From: Campylorhamphus procurvoides
Taxonomy: Eukaryota; Chordata; Aves; Passeriformes; Dendrocolaptidae
Length of the DNA: 64,000 nucleotides
Direction of reading: 5' to 3'
NCBI GenBank assembly: GCA_013396655.1
Contig: WBMV01000118.1
Span: forward strand, 1-64,000
The position numbers were made by a program, and so were the translations under genes. Every line of letters begins with the position of its first letter. The stretch's first letter is position 1. Under the pieces are notes generated by a model, which worked only from the letters and a program-made list of their open reading frames with translations, did not search any database and was not told the origin of the DNA. Positions 13,560-25,539 of this stretch are shown here, in pieces.

Positions 13560-13662
13560 TAATTTGTAATATAATTTATAATATCATTAATATTATAGTA
13601 TAATAATAAATATATTATATAAATGTAAGAAAATAATATAATTAATTTATAATATCATTAGA
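13560..13662. repeat. AT-only tract with a 17-bp direct repeat
   Basis: About 100 bp made almost entirely of A and T. The 17-mer AATTTATAATATCATTA occurs exactly at 13573-13589 and again at 13644-13660. It is easily melted DNA of the kind often found at matrix-attachment regions, but that role is only an inference. Confidence 0.8.
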
Positions 13663-15531
13663 AAATTTCTAATTCAATGGCAGGGAAAGTATGGTAAAAG
13701 AAAGTATTAATAATGAAAGATCTATCTGGCAATATTATAGAACAGCCAAACAGGTGATTTTAAAAACAGAAAGGGAAATACTGTTCATTTGCTTCAAGAC
13801 AAATATTTCTGCTTTATGCACGCTATAAAAATATATCTCCTTCTGGACACAGTAATCAGTTCTAAAAAAACCCAGGATTTTTTTGCACTCTCTTAATATT
13901 TCTTTTCTTTTTCTTTTTTTTTAAATGACGTCTGTGCCACAATTTTTCCCTCCAAGCAGTAATTAACTACTCTGCAAGTCACCACAAGTAATACAGACAT
14001 GAATTACACTTGCAAAAATAATCTGTAGCATTAATATAGTTTAAACCAAAGTAATCAGACTTGTACTACTACACTCTTATGCTTCTCACCTACAAATGTT
14101 ATGAAATTTTCAATAGCTTTCAGTGTCCCGCATAACAATTTTGGTCAAAAAAACTGCAAAGCCTGAACCACCAAAGGAAGTCTGAAATGTGCAGAATTGT
14201 CCTTGAACACACCTTAAAATAGTTTACATTTATTACCCAGGCAAAGCGATACTTGCTTCATGCAACTTTTTTTTTTCTAGCGTCTTGAATAAAATGATGG
14301 GAAAATATGCAAATAAGATTAAGCATCTTTCATTGCATTTGATCATATCGTGCAACATCTTAGGGGTGGAGAAAATATGAGGAATGCCATCATTCAATTT
14401 TCCCTCAGGTTTTTAGTTAACCAGCAGAATGTCTACATGCAGAGCTTGATTCTTTCACTTAGGCTGGTACCAGTTGGGAGTCAATCTATTCAAGTCAAAA
14501 CCTCCCTCAGGCATACAATGCTTAAAGAATGGAAGTTTGCTCATGCTATCAGTTTACTGCTACAAATCTTTCAGTAAGTTTGTAGTAAATCTCCTTGTTC
14601 CTGAGATATGACCTTCTTTGTTTCAGTAATACACAGTGATATCTTTACTATGTTTACTTTATATCAGCTTCAATAGCAGCAGTTTTTATCAGGAGCTTTT
14701 CTCTGACATCACCTTTGTCAAATTACTTGGATTTGCATGACCAATATTGCCAAATTAGAATAAACTGCACAATTGTCATTAGTGTTCTCATCATTTTATA
14801 CCAAAGTGTAACATATATCATTATTTAAATATCTGCTAAATTTGCTGGAGTAAGAGCCATTTGATATGAATGCTGATATACAACCGTTTCCTTTTTACAT
14901 AGAAGAGTAGACTTTTAATGAGGAATTGTGGATCAGTGTGATTAAAATATTTTATATACTTCTAAGTACATATTTTGGGGTCTGAAAATAAAGACTATCT
15001 ATGAATTTGTTATGCCCAAATCCACTAAACCAGTAGAAAATATATTAACAAGAATAAACCTTTTAATCTACTGGAAATTAAGAATGTAATCAGCACTGCT
15101 AGGAGAACACAAAACCTGAGATGACATACTGACTTCAAAGACCAAAGAAATGAATTAAAAATAATTTTTATGGGCATAAAAACTTAATATTAGAGTCAAC
15201 TTTTTAGACTATATTATGCTCATCTAAGGTGGAAATATTTCTGGGTGAAATTTTGAGGAAATTCCTACCTGTTGTCTACCTTCATATTTAGAATAACTAT
15301 ATGCACCCCAACCAAATTGCTAGATTTACATCAAAATGACTAAAATCATATTTGTGCTGCCTAGTCAATCTAATTCAAATGGGGCACTGTGTATTTGACT
15401 ATGGCATTCAGGCAGAGTGATCCAGGACTAGCTTTGCATTCTGCATGCATGTGTGTGTTCTACCTTGTACGGTACCAAGGTGTCCCCGATGAAGGCATGC
15501 ATTTATTACTTTCATGTTAGACCACATGAGT
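13663..15531. other. Unique AT-rich sequence, no gene seen
   Basis: Long AT-rich stretch with short polypyrimidine runs (13890-13922, 14266-14280). No open frame above 75 codons and no repeat family recognised. Confidence 0.5.
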
Positions 15532-15702
15532 AAAGGAGGGAAGGAAGGAAGGAAGGAGGGAAGGAGGGAAGGAAGGAAGGAAATGAGGAAAGGAAGGGAA
15601 GGGAAGGGAGGGAGGGAAGGGGAGGGAGGCAGAGAGAGTGAGAAAGAAAAAGGGAAAAGAAGAGAAAGAAAGAGAGAAAAGAAGAGAAAGAAAAGAAATA
15701 CA
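15532..15702 (+). repeat. Long purine tract: (GGAA)n, (GGGA)n and (GAAA)n
   Basis: About 170 bp with almost only A and G on the plus strand. It begins as GGAA/GGAGGGAA repeats, passes through GGGAGG units and ends in GAAAGA/GAAAAG units. The longest reading frame of the window (minus strand, 15408-15833, 141 codons of Ser/Leu/Pro/Phe) is simply this tract read backwards and is not a gene. Confidence 0.95.
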
Positions 15703-17883
15703 TGGTATTTTATTGCAACAGGTTTTCCAGGCAGAAGGCCCATATAGCTTTCAGTTAGTGAGAAATGATTGAAGGGCAAATGTGACACTCCAGCTTTCTG
15801 TAAGACAGTATGGAAGTCTTGGGCACTTTCCAAGACTATTTCACCAAAATACCAACACTATTCTGCTTCTTTGATTGTACTGTTCTTATTTTTGGTTGGT
15901 TTTAGATGAAAAAAATATTACAGGTCTCAGGCATTATGTCTGAGGGTGTAAAGGAGCAAGGGTTATTCTCTCTTGTCAGCCTTGCAAGCCTCACACTGGA
16001 CTTGTGGAGGAGGGCTGCCATCAACAGCCATGGCACCTGCATCAGAGGACCAGCCTCATCCCTCTTGCAGGACTGACAGCGTCAGGAAATACAATACCCA
16101 GGAGCAGCAGCAGGAGCAAACAAACAAAATACCTCCATTTCATGAGCTGAGCTAGTAATTCTTCTGAGAAACAGTTGGAACCCACGTATGGCGACACAGA
16201 GATCTCAAGTCACTCTTGGACACCCCTGGACCCATTTAATCTGATGTGAAGGCTGGAGCAGGAACAGGAGCAGCAGCAAGATCAGGAGCTCATCTGATGA
16301 ATCTGTCAGGGTGGTGAGGCAGTCTGCTTTTAACCCAGAGTGACCCTACTTAGTTTGAACCTTCTCAGTATAGGTTTTGGGGGTAGTTTCTACCTTTTGG
16401 TTGTCTGGGTAGACTGACAACCCCAGTGTCTGACATCTCCATAAAGCAGCTCTGAAAAAATGTTTGTTTTCGACAAAACTTTACTTCTATGCAGAAAAAA
16501 GGGATAACACAATAACATATTTCTTTCCCCCCACTTGTTACCACTTCTGGGTATGGGAAGATGCCTTCTCTTTCTTTGTCGGGTGCCTTTGTTCATGTGC
16601 TGAAAATCCATGTTCCCAGTTCCTGCATATCTGTAAGTATTTCAGTTTTCCCTTTGTTCTTGAGTTCTGCCTGGGAAAGGTAAATCTTAATGGATTTTAG
16701 TCAGGCAGATGTAGCCTCCAGTTATTGGTTATTCTCATGTTATTCTCTCCAAAGTTTCCTTTAGTACCTTATTTTTGGCATTCTCTCATTTCCTGCTTGT
16801 TTCCCACCAGACCTTGCCTTTGATTAGCAGGTGAACTTAGGGGCATGTTTAAAAAACACATACAGGTGCCTTATTCCCCACCAAAACCTCAGGATGGGTG
16901 TTCATGAACCTCCCTGTACTGCTTAGAGGAGTTTTTGAAATTAGTTGCTGCTCCTCCTTGGCTAGTTTGGCTGCCCTCTAGCCTGCAGCTGCCTTAGAGC
17001 TCTGAAAGCCAAGGACAACCCAGAGAAAAAAAAAACCCAAGAATGTTTTGTTGGCTTGCAGTTTAAAATTGCTTTGGCTCGACCTTCTAACAATCTCCAT
17101 CATTAACTTTTGGGAGTGGGCTTTTTTCCTTAAATCCAAACACAGGCTCACACCCTCTCTGTCAAATTCACAACAACCTGCCAAGATGGCATGACCTTCT
17201 GCTAGGGATGAATAATTTTTGGACAGAAATTACAGTGGTACTGAATGGGTTGTGCTGAGGTCACATACATAGTGTTATTCATGAAGATAACATAATCTGA
17301 AACCTTATAATTACATTTTTGTATTCATAAATATTTTAGCAATTATTTGTGGCATTTTGCTCTCAATTTTTCACATACTCAGAATCAAAGATTGCCAATA
17401 ACAAGCCAGTGAAGCAAAAGGTGATGAAGCTGCCTTTCCCCATCTGGTATATTCCTTGATTTTTTTGTCCCTGAGTATCCAAAGAAATGGGCAGTAATGA
17501 CTTATATATTAACGACACTCTGAGATGGGACTGAAGTAGGCTCCCCTGGAGATAAAGATCTACCACACAGCCATCAGAAACCACTTTAAAATACACTTCA
17601 CAGCCGTTTCTCTCATAGGAAGGCTATAATTATGACCTGCTTACCTTAGCGCAGAGTTGATGAGGTAGAAGTAAAAAAACAAAGCCTTCAGAAAAGAGCT
17701 TTTCACGTTCTGCTGAGTAGAGGAGAAAACAAGAGTGATTCACCAAGAGCAAGAGCATGCGAATGTGCAAGAAGAGGATGTGAGAAAATGCTACCCTGCC
17801 CAAGGTCACCTAGACACCTCCCTGGGCTAGCTTTACTTCTAATTTGTCAACCAAGAAATTTAAGCTTTTCTGCTTTCTATTAC
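15703..17883. other. Unique sequence, no gene seen
   Basis: A GC-richer patch at 15990-16290 has CAGCAGCAGG-type runs (16101-16113 and 16258-16278) but no recognisable product. At 17790-17815 the string CTGCCCAAGGTCACCTAG recalls the core of MIR elements, but the flanks do not support it. Confidence 0.45.
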
Positions 17884-18140
17884 TGTCCTGGTTTTGACCA
17901 GGATAAAGTCAATTTTCTTTCTAGTAGCTGCTATAGTGATGTGGTTTGTATTTAGGGTGAGAAAAATGTTGGGGACGCATTGATGTTTCAGTTGTCACTA
18001 AGCAGTTTTTACATTAAGTCAAGGACTTTTCAGCTTCTCAAGGACTATTCCACCAACCAGTAGACTGTGGGCACAAGAAGTAGGGAGGAGACAGCCAGGA
18101 CAGCAGTTCCAAACTGGCCAAAGAGATTTTCCCTGTTATA

Positions 18141-18163
18141 TGACATCATGCTCAACGTATAAA
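18141..18163 (+). promoter_or_regulatory. LTR core promoter: CRE-like site and TATA box
   Basis: TGACATCA (one base from the cAMP-response palindrome) lies about 10 bp before TATAAA at 18158-18163. This spacing is the usual core-promoter arrangement of this LTR family. Whether it is still active cannot be judged from sequence. Confidence 0.6.
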
Positions 18164-18315
18164 CTAGGGGAAAAGCAGCTGGGGACTGCTGCTCAGGAAC
18201 TGCCAAACATCAGTTGGTGGTTGGTGAATAATCACTTCTGTATTTTAATTCTATTATTTTTATCTCATCCACTTTTGTCCTATTTAACTGTATTTATTCA
18301 GACCACCAATTTCTG

Positions 18316-18335
18316 CCCCCCCCCCCCCCCCCCCC
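18316..18335. repeat. Homopolymer of 20 C
   Basis: Twenty uninterrupted C within the LTR, or G20 on the other strand. The length is likely variable between individuals and unreliable in any assembly. Confidence 0.9.
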
Positions 18336-18415
18336 AGTTCTCTACCCCAGCCCACTGGGGGCAGGAGAAAGTGAGGGAGTAGCTGTTTAGCTACGTGCCA
18401 GGTTAAACCATGAAA

Positions 18416-19023
18416 CTTCCTAAGAAAGTGGCTTACCTAAAAATAAACAAACAAATAAACAAGCCAAAACCAAGATTTCTTCTCCGTTCTGGTAATCTTC
18501 ATTTTTGTGTTCATCTTGGCAGCAAAATACTCCTGATTTTGGCTAGATGTTTAATCTGACAGTAAATTTAATGTTTGCATGGCCCCAAGTTGAACCCTAT
18601 TGTATTAAGTAGTATGACAAACATCACTTATGTCTATAACTCTCACATTTACATCCATAATGAAAAAATAAGTGGATAAGATACAAGTGAACTGGGATAA
18701 GAATGCAGCAAGGGGCTGTTGTTGCTGTTCTCAGTACCTACACTTGGCTAGGTTTTATTTTTTTACTTACAGTATTGAAATGATGACTTTTGGGGGAAGT
18801 TTTATTAGGAACGAAATTGTCTTCACAATTGTTTACTGGAAGCTCTTTTTTATAGGGCTGCTATGCAAATCAGGAATAACTTTGCTCTTGTAGCTTAAAA
18901 CTGGTGTGTATATCTGTTCCAATGATTTAACTATAGGTGAAAAAAGGGTAGAATATAATATGTCTGACACATTCAGGTAAAACCAGTCAACAGAACTCAG
19001 CTACCAGTTTGTTAAGACATACT
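18416..19023. other. Unique sequence, nothing recognised
   Basis: No frame above 73 codons, no repeat family. Confidence 0.5.
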
Positions 19024-19065
19024 GTAGACTGCTTGCATCCTGCTTGCTTGCATCCTGCAGTCTAC
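19024..19065. repeat. Hairpin with 9-bp arms enclosing a tandem duplication
   Basis: GTAGACTGC (19024-19032) and its exact reverse complement GCAGTCTAC (19057-19065) flank a 24-base interior. The interior contains part of a repeated GCTTGCATCCTG unit (19031-19042 and 19047-19058). Confidence 0.75.
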
Positions 19066-22000
19066 TTGCATGAATTACTTGTGGAATGATTTTGAATAGA
19101 GGGGACACCCAACAAGAGTTCAGTGAAAAGTCAACAAAGCCTTCAAGCCTGAAGAGCACTGAATACACAATTTGCTAGGAAATATTTGCATTTTATTTTA
19201 CATTCTGCACTTAAAACCAGTCCTCAATTGCAATTTGATAAGAGCCGTGATAGAGTATACTTGGGTGACAACTCAAGCACATGTTTTGCTCTGTTAGGGG
19301 CTTTAGTCTTGGTATATTTCAATAGAGTAGCTATTAAACATCACCACAGCTTATTAGTAATAAAGGAATGGTTTAAATAAAAGTGTAATGCTGACAATAT
19401 TTCATTTTTATAGCAGAGAAATAAAATACAGGAAAGAAGGGGTGCAGAGGTTATGATCCTGGTTGTGAGTTTCATAGGCTCACCTGTGGGTCTCAGAATA
19501 GGTCTTGAAAGACACTATAAAACTCTGTAAAATGCACACTATTTAGTAGGTTTTCCATAGCTACAACCATGATACTTGCTTTAATTTCTGATTAAGGAAT
19601 AGGGTCTACAGAGCATCCTACTCTACCAGTTGCAAAGTAGGCATATTATACGATGACAGAAAAGCATCAGCAGCATATTTGGGTCAACTTCACACTATGA
19701 CTTATTAAGCCTTTTATAAAATAAAGCTCAAAGACCTTATTAATATCAACAAGGTGTGTTATAGTCACTCTTAATGGCAGGGATTAACCTTGTCATGGTT
19801 TGCTGCTTTCATTACAGTGCTAACAGCGAGCTGGGCTTATCGTTCTGTTCACTGTACTGTATCTTTACTGAGTGCAACGAATAGCTGATTTGGTCTTATT
19901 CACAGCAGTGAAATGATATTTCAGGATTTCAACTTTCAGGATATTATGAATTACTTCTGCAAAGCATGGATCTAAGCCTTGAGATACTGTGGCTAATCAA
20001 TTCTATTAATTTCTTGTTGAAGCAGTGAAATAAATTTTCTGACCTCTTATGTATTTCTCTAGTAGTGAACCAGCCACGAGAATTGTGGAGACGTAACAGA
20101 CCTTCTGGCTAAAAACTGAAAACAAAACTGGAATATTGAGCTAAGGTTGAGCTATAAATTTAGGGGTAAATTCTAATCTCAGCTGAGGAAGCTGAAGGAG
20201 ATTTATTTCAGCATCCGTGGAATCCCTCTTCATGGTATTCAGTATCGTTATTAGTGGACTGTGCTGAATTAAAACTGAGAGGACATGAACAGGACTGGAG
20301 CAGACACAGTGTTATGACAAAAGGCTACTACTCCAGAGAAAGCAAAACAACCCAAACACTTCTGTATAGCTTTCAACCATTGAAAGAATTCTCCTGTTTA
20401 TTCCAGACAGTAATCAACTTGTCAGAATGGAGCTGGTCAGCTAAAACACACTATACCATTTTATACCACAGAGGGTAAACCCCAGCTGCATCTCCCCAGA
20501 AAAGCGACCATGTACCCTTAAAATCTAAGGTATTAAATGTTTATTTATACTTTATTATTTTAGGCCTTTCACCTGTGAATCTTCATGGTAGGGGAACCCC
20601 TCGAGCCTGATTTCTGCTTGCATTAGACTAAATGGCAAGTTTCCATGGGATAAGTGAAAATACTCAAGACCTCAGAGATTCAGATAATACATGTCTTTTT
20701 AAAGTAGACTGAATAACTAAAGAGAAAAAACCTGCCACAGCAGTGGCAGTCTTAATGACTCTAATTCACATTATGTTGGAAACTAGGACAATTAACAGCT
20801 TAACATAATGACAGAACATGCAGAATAGTCCCAAGGATGGTTCAATAGATTCACTTCAAAGTCAGGCAGAATCCACATCTGGGAAGAGGTGATGCCTTTG
20901 ACTATGGCTTCCCTGAAGTCAGTGTTTAAATAATTTTTTTTCTTCCTTAACAGCTGGGGAAAAAACTCAGGGGACTTGCTGTGTTTGAACCAAATCTCAA
21001 GGTGATCTGTTTCAATGCAGCTAGTAAAACCTGACATAAATACAAGGAGGAGATTAACATGTCCTTTTATAAAGGGGGTAGGAGAGGTAAAAAGGTATTC
21101 CCACTGCAGGGATTCCTCTCTGGAGTCTCTCAGGATGTCCCGAGATGCATAAGACCTCCAACCATACACACAAAGTGACCCTTCATCTCATGGGCTCACC
21201 CACATGATCCTCTGCTACCAGGCATAGGTACTTCTGCATTTTGATTAACTTGACATTATAATTTATTTTACCTTCATATTTGATATCTCAATTTCTGACA
21301 GTCATTTCTAAATTATTTGGAAACAAGATTTCAAAAGGGAGGTCTGAGTATCAAAGGTACAGTTATGGTTCTGTATGTCCGATAAAATCCTATTGGCATG
21401 TACACGTGTCAGGTGTGTGTAGGTATGCATGCCCAGTTGGCATTCACCTGGGTAATGCTCCGAACATTGCACAGGTCCAAACAGTCAGAACCGTGCACAT
21501 GAATGAGGGGGTGTGCAACTGGAACTTCACAGGAGATCCAGAGAAGTGTCTTCTTTCTATTGAAGATTGCAAAGCTGTGGCTGGGTGAATGAATTGCTTT
21601 GGTCTAGGCAGCACAGGTGAAAGAATTGCAGCCCTGTTGCTGAAGTCTGTAATGGTTAGACTGGTTTGTCAGTAGACTTGGAACCACTGGTTCCTATTTC
21701 TGAGCAAGTTCTAAGCAACATCTAGATCTTCCACAGAACGGATCCCATCCAAAGCTACACACTACCTTCAAGTGCTTTGTTTTGGTAATTCTGATAATCG
21801 TTTATGTACAGGCTGTGGTTTTATTGTATTTTTGTTTTGTTTTGCTTTTTTTCTTCCCCCCCTGCCCCCACTCCGTTTCAATTTGAACCACTTTAGTGAC
21901 ACAGAAGAATGAGACTTAGATTTGCTTTCTGCAGCTGAGGTGGAAAAACATCCAGGGACTATAGGGTGTCTCTAGCTATACGTTAATACCCAAAAAGTTT

Positions 22001-23874
22001 TCATCTATATTGGGACAAATGACAACAGTTAGAGTTGTCCTAAATGCAAGGAAACAGCAGATGAAGTGCCCCCTCAGCTCTCTCATGCACAATCTAAAGG
22101 TATTAGTGAACCGGGTCCTATTTTCTCATTTGTGGTCATCCTTTTATACATTTCATCCTGTTTGGACATCAGAGACAGGAAAAAATCTAATGTGCCTTTG
22201 AAATTTAACACACTGCACTTCAAGAGGGATCTGGAGGAATTACTTATATCTCTTGCAGAAACAATGGTATTTAAAATCCTGGTAAATACGGATACAGTGA
22301 AAACTAGCATGATTTCCCTTTGCGTTATGTTTCGTGTTTTGACTCAGCTGTAAGTTCAGGACCATGGTGTTGAGGCAAAGTGAGACACCAGGACAGGCAG
22401 CCAACAGAAAGCCACAACTATGGTAAGCTCCATGTCTCCTCTGGAGAAAGGTCAGAGGTTACAGGATCATTTAGATAAGAAGGCAATTCAAGTTCCAAGT
22501 CTGAATTCTCCCTAAAATTCATATTGCTGGTTTGACCACCTTTCCTCTCTGAACACAAATAGAGAACTAAACTGCAAGTGAGTAATCAGAGATGTCCCCA
22601 GTGAGGACAAAATTATTTTATTGTAGTCCAGAACACTGTGAAAAAAAAAGAAAACATATATGAATTGTTTGTTGAGTATATCAAAAGAAATGTTAGGAGA
22701 ACTTGCAATTGTGTAGGGACGTAACTGACCCAAGAAAAGGACAGATGGAGCAGAGAAATTAGCATATCTTGAGTGGTTGTGAAATCTTTTTGCACTGGTG
22801 TTACATTGGCTTTCTTAAGGGATTGCTCCTGTGGGCTACTTTTCTTCAATAGTTCTATTGAACAGATTTATACATATTTTCCTCTGAAGAAGCGAAGTAT
22901 AGATCTACTGAAGGTACCAGGAGACCTACAGTCTCAGTGGCATTGAATACAACTGGAACACTGAAGTAAATCAGCAGCCAGAACTAACAAGTGTAAAAGG
23001 AAGCCTTTTAGTTTTCCTTCATGAATAGCACATAGATCTAGAAAGCACCCGCCTATGCATGTCCTCACCAAGGCTGGGCTCCCTGAAGGGCTGCAGGGAC
23101 AGAGACAGACAAGACCTTCTCTCAGTGATTAGATTAGTTGGGTTAGCAGATTGGAGGGTGAGTGATGGTGCTATCCTGTGTGGAAGGCCCAAAAGCTGGC
23201 TCCTCAGCATGTGTTCACTGGGAGACCCAGAAGGCAGCTGGGCTGAGTCACCCCCCTTACACCTGATGCACTCACTATCAGGCAAATCTGCATCTTTTAT
23301 GTTTGTGAAGCCCAAGGCTTCACAATAAAATTAAGAGACCTGAAGTCCCAGTTCATGTTCAGCTTAGTCTACAGATGAGTCTGTCTCCAATTTCAGTTAC
23401 TTTACTGGTCTGTGGAGCTTGCTCAGCCCTGCTGATGGGGATACCACGCAGCCAGGCTTTGCTTCTGTGACCAGTCTCACGCTGCGGTCATAATGTTTGA
23501 CATCGTGCACATTCCCATTCTGTCTGTGTTCCTGCCTCTTTGTAATAAGGTTCGATGTTACTTCATAGAGTGAAGCTATTTCACCATTAGAATGACTAAG
23601 ACTTTCCTGTTTAGGGGGAAACATTTACCTTATTTAAAATTCTGAGGAAATCTTTTCTGTGCCATATTTTCACTTGGGAAGCATTAAGTCCTGCTTTATT
23701 TCTTTTTCTATAAGTAATTAACATTATGAATTTTCTTCTATGCATATATAGCAAGTCTTGTGTCTTATCCCACTTCTTATTTCTACTGTCAAAAATAACT
23801 ATAAATTAAATGAGCATGTGTGTCCCCCACATTACAGTGACTCCATGCTTAGAACTTCTTTGTGCAGCATCAGT
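19066..23874. other. Unique sequence, no gene seen
   Basis: Frames such as the 125-codon minus-strand one at 20792-21169 and the 102-codon plus-strand one at 21280-21588 have no recognisable domain, no intron signals that would join them, and normal non-coding composition. A GC-richer island at 23040-23340 has long frames on both strands, which points to composition and not to coding. Confidence 0.45.
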
Positions 23875-23985
23875 ACTTCTACCCAGAAAGAGAAACTGAG
23901 GCAGAATAAGGGCAAATGGCTTCTCTGTCTTCAGACAGAGCCAGGCATAAATCCCAAATCTACTGAGTTCCAGTTAAGTACCCTG
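23875..23985 (+). mobile_element. Probable MIR-like (CORE-SINE) relic
   Basis: GAGAAACTGAGGCAGAATAA, then a gap, then CAGAGCCAGGCATAAATCCC and CTGAGTTCCAGTTAAGTACC follow the order of the well-known MIR pattern: 'aaactgaggcacagagagg', 'agagccaggaatagaaccc', 'ctgagtcccagtccagtgc'. The copy is old and lacks the 5' tRNA-related part. The identification is from memory. Confidence 0.5.
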
Positions 23986-24127
23986 GGTGTGAAATAGTCC
24001 TTCTTTTATGGACATTACAGCAGTGATTTGCAATGAAGTTTACAGAATCTACTTATGTCGACTCATAAGATTTAAGCACCTAACTCCTATTACCTTTGAA
24101 AATCCATTTGAAAATACCCTCTCGTGC

Positions 24128-24146
24128 TTTTTTTTTTTTTTTTTTT
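24128..24146. repeat. Poly-T tract of 19
   Basis: Nineteen T in a row. Read on the minus strand it could be the A-tail of a retro-inserted sequence, but nothing recognisable adjoins it. Confidence 0.85.
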
Positions 24147-24166
24147 GGTATAAAATGTTGTCTTTT

Positions 24167-24188
24167 CTATTTCCTATTTAGGAAATAG
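24167..24188. repeat. Hairpin: perfect 9-bp arms, 4-base loop
   Basis: CTATTTCCT and AGGAAATAG are exact reverse complements separated by ATTT. It lies 20 bases after the poly-T tract. Confidence 0.8.
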
Positions 24189-25539
24189 CCTGCTATTAAA
24201 GGTGGATCTAAAGTCTCAAAATCTCTGTACTTTTTTCTGAATTGGAAAAAACTTCTAAGTTCCAATATTTGACTGTCTAGTAGACTGTGTTCAGCTGTCT
24301 TTCATTGCCACCACATTGTGTAATAACTTAAGTCCTGTAACTCATCTGAAAATGAATATGTTCTTACATAAATAAGTGTGGTGTTGAAAAATCTGTGGTG
24401 TTAGTATTTAAAGAAAGGAATTGGAATTACTGAGAGATCTGTCTGTGTTTTACCCAGCCAAAGTTCCAGCAAAGGGATGCTGAAAGTAACTGCTGTGCTG
24501 CATAGCTAAAAAGGAGGAAACAAGTCACCCAGCAAGACTAGATATTGCAAAAATCGGATGGACATTGGCTGTTTGGCATTTTCACTTTTGGATTGAGAAC
24601 AAAATATTTTCTGGATTGCTGTAGGTAGAAGAGAAGTTACTGGGGAAGCACAGAGGACAGTCTATAAACCATGCACATTTTAGGGCAAACTGCCAGGCCC
24701 CAGATCCTTCTCCCCCTCTACACACAGTCTGAGCTAGGTCAATAGAACTTTAGCAAATGTTACAACCTTTCCTGTTTGCTTTGCACTGCTAATATATTTA
24801 TTTGTGCATTGCAAACCCTTGCATCTTCTTGAAAATATCCTTTGGGGAGGGGATTGGGGAATCCATATTTCTCTGTTCGGAATAATCACTTTGATGTCTC
24901 CTCTCCTCTCCTGTCATGCTTCTGTCTGTGTGAGGATAAATGCACTGCAACTGCACAAGTGAGATAAATAGGATAAGGAGAAATCATTCTAAACCTCAGT
25001 GCTTGAGAGGTGCATTCTCGGAAACATGCCAGTCATAAAACCTGACCAGGCCTGAAAAATAAAAATCCTTCAAATAATAATATAGGATCTCCATGGACCA
25101 TTTTCTTATGCCTCTTCCACAAGCATGGAGCATTAAAAGATTGAAAACTCCTTTTCATTTCATTATATACAGCCTGAAAAGCCATAAAATATATTCAGCA
25201 TGCATTTCTAGTAACAAAATGTGGAATAAAAGAATTTTCCTTCTTGGGACTGTGAAGAAAATGAACCTTGTCCCTGCAAAATTAAATACAAATAAAAGGA
25301 AGAGGGAACAACCACGGTATAAGCCTATGTATTCTTCCTACTCCTACTCTGAATGATAAGCTGGAAAAGTGCTGAAAATGGACACTTTCTCTTGTGTTCT
25401 GTGGGGTGGTGGAGGTGCATATATACATTTGTATGCAATTGAAGTACAAGTCATATAATTTATATGGCGAGTAAGCCTCTTACAGGCAGGCCCAAAGGCT
25501 TCCTTTCTTTTTTGAGAAAATTTCAAGTGCACAATGAAT
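24189..25539. other. Unique sequence, nothing recognised
   Basis: AT-rich, with an 87-codon frame at 25093-25356 that is Lys/Asn/Tyr-rich and unremarkable. Confidence 0.5.

Larger units (their letters stand above)
17884..18415 (+). mobile_element. Solo LTR of an avian endogenous retrovirus
   Basis: The start TGTCCTGGTTTTGACCAGG, the following TAGTAGCTG block, AAGGACTTTTCAGCTTCTCA, AAACTGGCCAAAGAG, TGACATCATGCTCA, a TATA box, and the terminus GGTTAAACCATGAAA match in order a very common LTR of bird genomes (often assigned to ERVL; family name from memory). The terminal ACA has decayed to AAA. No primer-binding site or retroviral coding sequence follows, so this is a solo LTR. I see no clean target-site duplication (ATTAC before, CTTCC after). 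A run of 20 C lies near its 3' end. Confidence 0.85.

Noticed and set aside
15408..15833. Longest open frame in the window (141 codons, minus strand)
   Set aside because: It is the antisense of the GGAA/GAAA purine tract: low-complexity Ser, Leu, Pro and Phe only, with an overlapping frame on the other strand.
17785..17815. CTGCCCAAGGTCACCTAG, a MIR-core-like string
   Set aside because: The match is confined to about 18 bases, with unrelated flanks immediately before an LTR.
19793..19812. TGTCATGGTTTG, resembling the start of another bird LTR
   Set aside because: No matching continuation, TATA box, polyadenylation signal or ACCATGACA terminus follows.
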